Source: Bacillota bacterium
GTDB taxonomy: Bacteria > Bacillota > Proteinivoracia > UBA4975 > VEMY01
NCBI GenBank assembly: GCA_009711825.1
Contig: VEMY01000040.1
Location: 1 to 55,603 of the forward strand
DNA: 55,603 bases
Direction of reading: 5' to 3'
Position 1 is the stretch's first letter. The number at the start of each line of letters is the position of its first letter. Made by a program: the position numbers and the translations under genes. The notes beneath the pieces were generated by a model. The model was not told where the DNA came from. It worked only from the letters and a program-made list of their open reading frames with translations, and ran no database searches. Shown one piece after another: positions 50,787 to 55,603 of the stretch.

Positions 50787-51377
50787 TTACTTATTTCCCT
50801 TGCGACTATGCTCGACCTTTTCCGAAACACATTCCATCAGATCTAAGATTCCGGCAGAGCTTGCTTTAAAGGCAATCGCATTGTCTGTATCTATGCCAAT
50901 ATTTGCAGCAACAGTGGCTGTATCAATATTGGCGCCAAAGAACAGGAACTCCCAGCCATACTTATCCCGTTGGTGAGCTATCATCTCCTTGACTCGCTTG
51001 CCGGAGAACTCCCGGCTGCTATTCTCTGCCCCATCAGTGGTGATAATCATAATGACCTTACCCGGGCGCTCTGCTTCCGGTATCCGGGCCAGACGCGTCC
51101 CTACGTCGAGAATAGTCTTACCGACAGCATCGTAGAGCGCAGTCATTCCCCGAACGAAATATTGTTCCGGGGTAAGTCTAGCCCGGGATACATCCACACC
51201 GTTATAAAGAATCTCATACTGGTCATCAAAAAGGACTGTAGTGATATGAGTATCCCCCGTGAGTTTCTTCTGCTTTTCCAGGAAACCGTTGTAACCGCCA
51301 ATGGTATCAGACTCCAAGCCACCCATTGACCCGCTGCGATCGAGAATAAAGATAACCTCTGTAAGACTTTTATGCAT
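50787..51377 (-). CDS. Von Willebrand factor type A domain protein
   Basis: Single-domain VWA protein of 196 aa with an intact MIDAS: DRSGSMGG at the start, threonine in GMTALYDA and aspartate in TTDGAENSS. No signal peptide, so intracellular. AAGGAAGG precedes ATG 51377. Such proteins usually sit next to a gene encoding an HTH-like protein that starts MLS...; here only a relic of that partner remains, divergently placed at 51474. Confidence 0.9.
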   Translation of the reverse strand: MHKSLTEVIFILDRSGSMGGLESDTIGGYNGFLEKQKKLTGDTHITTVLFDDQYEILYNGVDVSRARLTPEQYFVRGMTALYDAVGKTILDVGTRLARIPEAERPGKVIMIITTDGAENSSREFSGKRVKEMIAHQRDKYGWEFLFFGANIDTATVAANIGIDTDNAIAFKASSAGILDLMECVSEKVEHSRKGNK

Positions 51378-51473
51378 AGCTTTCCTTCCTTTCATTTGTT
51401 TCTTGCCCCGATTATAATAGAATCACAGCTAAGAAAGGTCGCCGGGCAGGCGACATTTAGGGAGGGGACAATA

Positions 51474-51745
51474 ATGCTGTCCAAAGCTATTTTAGAGGAA
51501 CTAAAGCAATATATTGACGGACCATCAAGTTAGCATAACCATTAGGATGTAACTACAGGAATGTATAAGCTCGCCCACTATCCTTGAGAAAGACTCGGGA
51601 CTAGACACATATATCAGGGGACGGAAAAAGCCAGGCTTCACAAAGACCTTGCTGCATATGATCGATGCCCAAAGCTGCAAGGACAGCGAAATTTACACCA
51701 AGGCTGGATTAGACCGGCGGCATTTCTCTAAAATCCGCTCCAACC
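51474..51745 (+). pseudogene. Relic of the VWA-associated HTH-type protein gene
   Basis: GGGAGGGG precedes ATG 51474, encoding MLSKAILEELKQYIDGPSS before a stop. After ~90 degraded bases, frame is regained at GLDTYIRGRKKPGFTKTLL and continues DSEIYTKAGLDRRHFSKIRSNP, the conserved core of a common Bacillota protein (E/DVYKKANIDRKLFSKIRSN). The C-terminus is missing; the sequence runs straight into a fragment of another gene on the opposite strand near 51742. Confidence 0.72.
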
Positions 51746-51960
51746 CCGTAATTATTATCCACCGCCAGCGGATCTTAAGTTCATCATCTGGATCTCCGGG
51801 AGGATAGACTTCCAGATCAAATTCATAAGCTCGTTCATAGCCAGTGGTAGGAAACCACTTTGAATAAATCCGTGTATTTAGGTCGTGAATTGCGTTAGGC
51901 ATCGGCCCCACTGATCTACACCAATAACCAACTCATATTTTTCCTTAAAAATTACATTTC
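51693..51960 (-). pseudogene. Fragment of a GyrI-like / AraC effector-binding domain gene
   Basis: Minus-strand GPMPNAIHDLNTRIYSKWFPTTGYERA...FDLEVYPPGDPD is the C-terminal half of the GyrI-like small-molecule-binding domain. Upstream in another frame KYELVIGV, an earlier part of the same domain, is visible at about 51925-51960, with a deletion between. The usual ending (EIWIPV) is lost at the junction with the plus-strand relic. Confidence 0.7.
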
Positions 51961-51970
51961 TAAAAGCAAT

Positions 51971-52013
51971 AAACCTCCTCCCAAGCCCTGTTATAAGGCT
52001 TTAGAGGAGGTTT
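51971..52013 (-). terminator. Terminator of the sugar operon
   Basis: Stem AAACCTCCTC / GAGGAGGTTT with inner AAGCC / GGCTT, followed by ATTGCTTTT on the minus strand. Confidence 0.85.
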
Positions 52014-52055
52014 CCACTTCATTAACCGTTATAGTCAAGAATAAGTCTTGTGAAC

Positions 52056-52784
52056 TTAGAGATGTTTAATCATTTGCCGATACTTAGCTAGGGTTTTCTC
52101 ATTTTTCTCACTGCCGCCATCTATGTTGCCGCTTATCAACACTGGCGGTTCGAAGCCTTGTTTTGTTAACAGCGACAGGGTTTCTGCCAGGATAGCATTA
52201 ATTATAAATGCTCCGACAATTGTAGAGCCGGGGATAGCCCGAAAGGCACCGTAATCCAATAGAGCATCTCCATAATCAACGCCACTGTCAATAACTATAT
52301 CAGCCACTTGGTGAAGGTTTTTTCCAGAACTATGACGGGAGCTAACCCGGGTGGAGTAGGCCATGGAAGTAACTGCGATTACCGTCAGTCCCTTTTCCCG
52401 GGCATAGAGGGCGGCATCTACGGGCACCGGGTTGCGCCCAGAGGTGGAGAACACTGTAAAGATGTCTCCGGCCTGCAAATTATACTGATCTAAAACAAAG
52501 GGGGCGTAATTTTCTTGTTTTTCCATATGCGAACTTTTGACTCCCCCATGCTGAACCATTAGCCCGGGGTCAAAAATCGGGTTCATACAGGCTAGGCCCC
52601 CGGCGCGATAGAATACTTCTTCGCAAAGCATTAGCGAATGACCGCAGCCAAAGTAATGGAGAATTTTGTCCTCCTTGATTGCATTGGCCTTACATTGTGC
52701 AACTTTTTTAATTACCTGCAGTTGGGAGTCGTTTGTATTCTTAAGCATCACCGAGATGCGGCTGTAATAAGTCTGACTATCCAT
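52056..52784 (-). CDS. SIS-domain sugar phosphate isomerase-like protein (UPF0309 type)
   Basis: A 242-aa single SIS domain. Sugar-phosphate binding features: HYFGCGHSLMLCEE, then FTVFSTSGRNPVPVDAALYA, the conserved serine/threonine loop. No DNA-binding domain, so an enzyme rather than RpiR-type regulator. GGAGGG before ATG 52784; it overlaps the end of the creatininase gene. Last gene of the operon; may isomerise or bind a phosphorylated sugar made upstream. Confidence 0.88.
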   Translation of the reverse strand: MDSQTYYSRISVMLKNTNDSQLQVIKKVAQCKANAIKEDKILHYFGCGHSLMLCEEVFYRAGGLACMNPIFDPGLMVQHGGVKSSHMEKQENYAPFVLDQYNLQAGDIFTVFSTSGRNPVPVDAALYAREKGLTVIAVTSMAYSTRVSSRHSSGKNLHQVADIVIDSGVDYGDALLDYGAFRAIPGSTIVGAFIINAILAETLSLLTKQGFEPPVLISGNIDGGSEKNEKTLAKYRQMIKHL

Positions 52785-53505
52785 TATTATCCCTCCGATA
52801 CTGTTGATATATTTTAATCATTGTGTGAACAATTCCGTTGAGAATAGTGTCGCCCTTGCATTTAGTAGCAGCCGTGGCATCACCCAAGACTCCACTCTTG
52901 GTCACATCTTCCCAGCGGACAGGCGTATAGTCAAACCAAATCGGGAAGTCCGGGTATTCTTTGACCGCTAAATCCATGTCCACATGTTCAGGGGCGATGG
53001 ACAGCATCATCGATGTTTCGGTCTCATCTGCATGCATGTATGAAGGATGGCACCAGGATGTATCCGTGACAGCACTTGCGTGTTTTTTAAGTTCAGGATG
53101 CGTAAATGTCATAGTCTTAATTGTAGAGGCTTGGGCCAGCTCACGGGCTGCGGCTTTCATGGAGCCCAAGTTACCGTAATGGCTGTTCACTATCACCAGG
53201 TACCGAACTCCTTGTCTGTCCAGACTCATGGCGATATCAACTAGGATGTCTGTCAATGTTTGTTCACGTAAACTGAGGGTGCCGGGAAAGTTGGCCGTAG
53301 ACCATACTTGGCCGTAGGGGAGAGTGGGCAACAAAAAGGCGTTGACCTGCTGGGCAAAAGTTGCGGCCAGCCAACTGGCGATATAGTTATCAGTGGCTAA
53401 GGGAAGGTGGGGGCCATGGCCTTCCAGGGCACCAATTGGCAGTACTGCTGTGTCCTTCTCAACCAGTGCTTGCCGGAATGCAAACATACTGAGATTTTCC
53501 ATCAT
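52777..53505 (-). CDS. Creatininase-family amidohydrolase
   Basis: A 242-aa enzyme of the creatininase/FAPy-deformylase/MftE family. Metal ligands are present: GALEGHGPHLPLATDN (Glu, His, Asp), NSHYGN (His) and HADETETS (Glu). Members hydrolyse amides of small cyclic or formylated compounds, or peptides. Its ATG overlaps the phosphotriesterase-family stop. In this operon it might hydrolyse an N-acyl or lactam-like intermediate; speculative. Confidence 0.9.
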   Translation of the reverse strand: MMENLSMFAFRQALVEKDTAVLPIGALEGHGPHLPLATDNYIASWLAATFAQQVNAFLLPTLPYGQVWSTANFPGTLSLREQTLTDILVDIAMSLDRQGVRYLVIVNSHYGNLGSMKAAARELAQASTIKTMTFTHPELKKHASAVTDTSWCHPSYMHADETETSMMLSIAPEHVDMDLAVKEYPDFPIWFDYTPVRWEDVTKSGVLGDATAATKCKGDTILNGIVHTMIKIYQQYRRDNNG

Positions 53506-54434
53506 TGCCTCCAGGTTAGGGCTTGGTGTGAGTTTTCCCTAATCATCCGATCAGCCATTGCCGGATCGAGACCATTAGCCGCAAATTCATGATGAAGGCG
53601 GGGTATAAATTTGCTGATTAGAAAACGGAACCCCGGTCCTCCACCGTAGGCTTCCAGGTAAGACTGACGGGCCATGTCACCGGAAATAACTATCTGTTTG
53701 TCAAAACCTGCTTTCACCAATCCGATTATTGCATCTACCCGTGCCTGATCCGGGTAGTATTTAATTTTCGAAGGACCGTCGAACTCCACATAAGCGCCTC
53801 GGGCAGCAATTTCATTCATCACATAGCGGTCAATATTTCTGTCAGCATGGGCAATAATCACTTGGTTTAAATTTACCCCCAATGATTCCATCAATGTCAG
53901 TTGCTCAAGAGGCATGGTGCCTGCTTCAGTATGGGCGGCAATCGGTGCGCCGGTTTCCTTGTGGGCGATTGCCGCCGCAGTTATTACCTTCCTTTCGTCG
54001 GTGCTAATTGTATTATAACCGGTGCCAACTTTAATCAAGCCAGCCTTGTAGTCTGTGCCCTCAATCCCAACGGTCAGCTCACTAATCATCCAGTGGGCGA
54101 TAACATCCGTGGTGGATTGACTCACCCATTCAGGGAAGAACAATCCTTTATTAAAACCGGTTGTGACTACTAGGTTAACGCCGGTCATTTTTGCAATCCT
54201 GGCTTGGGCATGAATGTTGCGCCCATAGTCCACGGCGGTCATATCCACCAAAGTGTTGCCGCCAGCGGCTAGAAATATCTCGACTTCCCTGGCTGATGCC
54301 TGTAAATCTTGCAAAACCAGATCGGGATCTTGCTTTTGTAGCCAGAGGGGTGGCTCAGACAATAGGTGCTCATGAATATAGGTGATGCCAAGATCATTGG
54401 GAGTCACTTGTTTGTTGATAGTTTGGACAAACAT
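53502..54434 (-). CDS. Phosphotriesterase-family (COG1735) hydrolase, probable phospho-sugar lactonase
   Basis: A 310-aa TIM-barrel metal hydrolase: HEHLL (HxH), carbamylated lysine candidate in GLIKVGTG, AHTEAGT and IIAHADRN (metal histidines), and ISGDMAR (aspartate). Some COG1735 members near PTS genes are lactonases for phosphorylated furanose lactones; that and the PTS neighbour make a lactonase role likely here, not an organophosphate one. GGAGGG before ATG 54434. Confidence 0.9.
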   Translation of the reverse strand: MFVQTINKQVTPNDLGITYIHEHLLSEPPLWLQKQDPDLVLQDLQASAREVEIFLAAGGNTLVDMTAVDYGRNIHAQARIAKMTGVNLVVTTGFNKGLFFPEWVSQSTTDVIAHWMISELTVGIEGTDYKAGLIKVGTGYNTISTDERKVITAAAIAHKETGAPIAAHTEAGTMPLEQLTLMESLGVNLNQVIIAHADRNIDRYVMNEIAARGAYVEFDGPSKIKYYPDQARVDAIIGLVKAGFDKQIVISGDMARQSYLEAYGGGPGFRFLISKFIPRLHHEFAANGLDPAMADRMIRENSHQALTWRQ

Positions 54435-54481
54435 CTTATCCCTCCTGTAGAAAAGAGGGGGGTAGCCCCCCCTCAGAATAA

Positions 54482-55416
54482 TTAGAAGATCATGCTAAAT
54501 AGGTTGGTCACCCAGCGGAGAATACCGCCAAAGATAAACATGTCGGTGTCGCCTCCCCAGAGGATGAAGTCTGAGACTGTGGTAGGTGTAGCCAGGGTAA
54601 CAAAAACCGCCTGCCCGACAGAGATGATTATACCTGTGATTATACCGGCAACCACAGCTCCCCGAATACCACCTGTAGCATTGCCAAACACCCCAGCTGC
54701 AGCAGCATGGAAGAATAAGGCAATCATTGGCGGCACAAACACATAAATGCCGTTAAAGCCCATAACCACCATGGCGATAATTACAGTGATAAACGATGCG
54801 CCAAAGCCGATGATTGTCGCCACGGGTGCAAAAGGAAAGACAATTGGACAGTCCAAAGCAGGTTTAGCGTCGGGAACAATTTTGGTTGCAAAACCTTTAA
54901 AGGCTGGGACAATCTCTGCTATTAACAGCTTGACGCCAAAGAGTACAATTGCAATACCGCCGCCAAAGGTTAATCCCTGCATAATACCATAAATGATGTA
55001 GTTGATTTCTCCGGAAAATTCTCCGACAATAGATGGACCTGCCAGGATAGAACCGAGGGCGTAAAAAATGCCCATGACCAGAACAATAATTACGTTGCTA
55101 TCCTTGAGGAAACCAAGACTTTTAGGAACTTTGATGCTCTCCGTACTTTGTTCGGGGTTGCCTACCCATTTGCCTACAACTGCACCCAACCAGGCAGCAA
55201 AGGAGACTGTGTGCCCCAGAGCGATATTATCCTTACCGGTTACCTTTTTCATATACTTATGCACATAGGCAGGCTGCAAGGTCCAGTAAAGGCCCACAAG
55301 GATCGAGCCGAAGAGCAAAATTTTCCACTGCTCAAATTGGAGCCCAAATGACTCAACAAAAATGCCTGCGACCACAAAGCATACCCAAAACATCATATGC
55401 CCTGTAAGGTAGATAA
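54482..55416 (-). pseudogene. PTS IIC component, ascorbate (UlaA/SgaT) family, 5' end lost to an IS
   Basis: Membrane sugar channel of the UlaA family, with LTGHMMFW, LGHTVSFAAWLG, KSLGFLKDSNV and DCPIVFPFAPVATIIGF. The start aligns with the region near residue 130 of E. coli UlaA (from memory), so roughly the first 130 residues are missing. The reading frame is open through VIYLTG to the IS end, where the transposase stop TGA (55419-55421) lies in the same frame. ATG 55396 could serve for reinitiation, but the protein would lack its first helices. IIA/IIB partners, if any, are off the window. Confidence 0.85.
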
Positions 55417-55603
55417 CTCAAGTTTCGCACACCCAAAACCCTGCTGACCTCCTGAAGTAACTAGGTAAGTCAGCATTAAATTGGCCATAAAGCTCCCTAA
55501 TGTGCTCCTGATTTAGTCTAGCCCTGCTCATGACATATACAGCGAATAGGCTGACCAATAATTGAAGAGCAGCAGTGAATGTTATGTCTTGCAGCTCATC
55601 GCA
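55414..55603 (-). mobile_element. Second end of the same insertion sequence, inverted
   Basis: Reverse complement of 1-190 with one mismatch. It encodes the same transposase C-terminus on the minus strand, and its stop codon lies 2 codons before the PTS IIC remnant. The element continues outside the window. Confidence 0.85.

Noticed and set aside
1-55603. Whole window as a composite transposon flanked by inverted IS copies
   Set aside because: Housekeeping and operon content of 55 kb and different flanks at the two ends make contig breakage at repeated IS copies the simpler reading.

Overview
The window looks like a complete contig from an anaerobic or facultative Bacillota (Clostridia-like) bacterium. 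Reasons: strong AGGAGG-type ribosome binding sites, frequent TTG/GTG starts, Gram-positive families (YwbE, TipA-type MerR, small alarmone synthetase, Uup and CplR-like ABC-F proteins, MhqR/MhqO-like pair), sigma-54 control of a CoA-transferase/thiolase operon, and Fur-controlled iron uptake. No rRNA, tRNA, CRISPR array or prophage is visible. Both ends are the same ~190 bp end of an insertion sequence in inverted orientation (1-190 and 55414-55603, one mismatch), so the contig probably breaks at IS copies. The right-hand copy interrupts a PTS IIC gene.

Layout. 1-7.5 kb: IS end, autoregulated XRE repressor, a relic of a lipA 3' end, a frameshifted OFA-type MFS transporter, lipB-lipA, a YeiH-type transporter, methyltransferase, ywbE, a threonine-aldolase-like enzyme and a DUF3784-like membrane protein. 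7.5-16 kb: anchored M14 carboxypeptidase with four helical repeats, a decayed D-2-hydroxyacid dehydrogenase, PadR, a DUF1295 protein, a two-component system followed by an alarmone synthetase, and a TipA-like MerR with a textbook 19-bp-spacer promoter. 15.8-21.4 kb: thiolase, CoA-transferase A/B and AtoE transporter behind a near-perfect -24/-12 promoter, with three enhancer-like dyads and the sigma-54 activator gene just upstream. 21.6-28.3 kb: aminotransferase, Fur-boxed FbpABC-type iron transporter, amidohydrolase.

28.4-36.5 kb: ABC-2 exporter and dual-HTH MerR genes, each with a 1-nt deletion, then Nudix, Uup, membrane protein, phosphoesterase and 2H-phosphodiesterase genes. Short palindromic repeats here form protein tails. 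36.6-44.7 kb: CplR-like ABC-F gene behind a leader with a 42-codon ORF and two terminators; Fe-S protein; ECF sigma operon; carotenoid-desaturase-like enzyme; MhqR/MhqO-like pair; RelE/RHH toxin-antitoxin. 44.7-47.7 kb: a structured leader, riboswitch-like, ahead of a lipoprotein and an alkaline-phosphatase-superfamily lipoprotein that share a degenerate sulfite-oxidase-like domain. 47.8-55.6 kb: DinB, Nudix, GNAT and VWA genes, a junction of two gene relics, and a sugar operon (PTS IIC, phosphotriesterase-family, creatininase-family, SIS protein).

The strongest leads for something undescribed are the orphan structured leader with its two lipoproteins, the ABC-F attenuator, and the PTS/lactonase-like/creatininase/SIS operon. 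Several single-base frameshifts recur, so either gene decay or indel sequencing errors must be considered.
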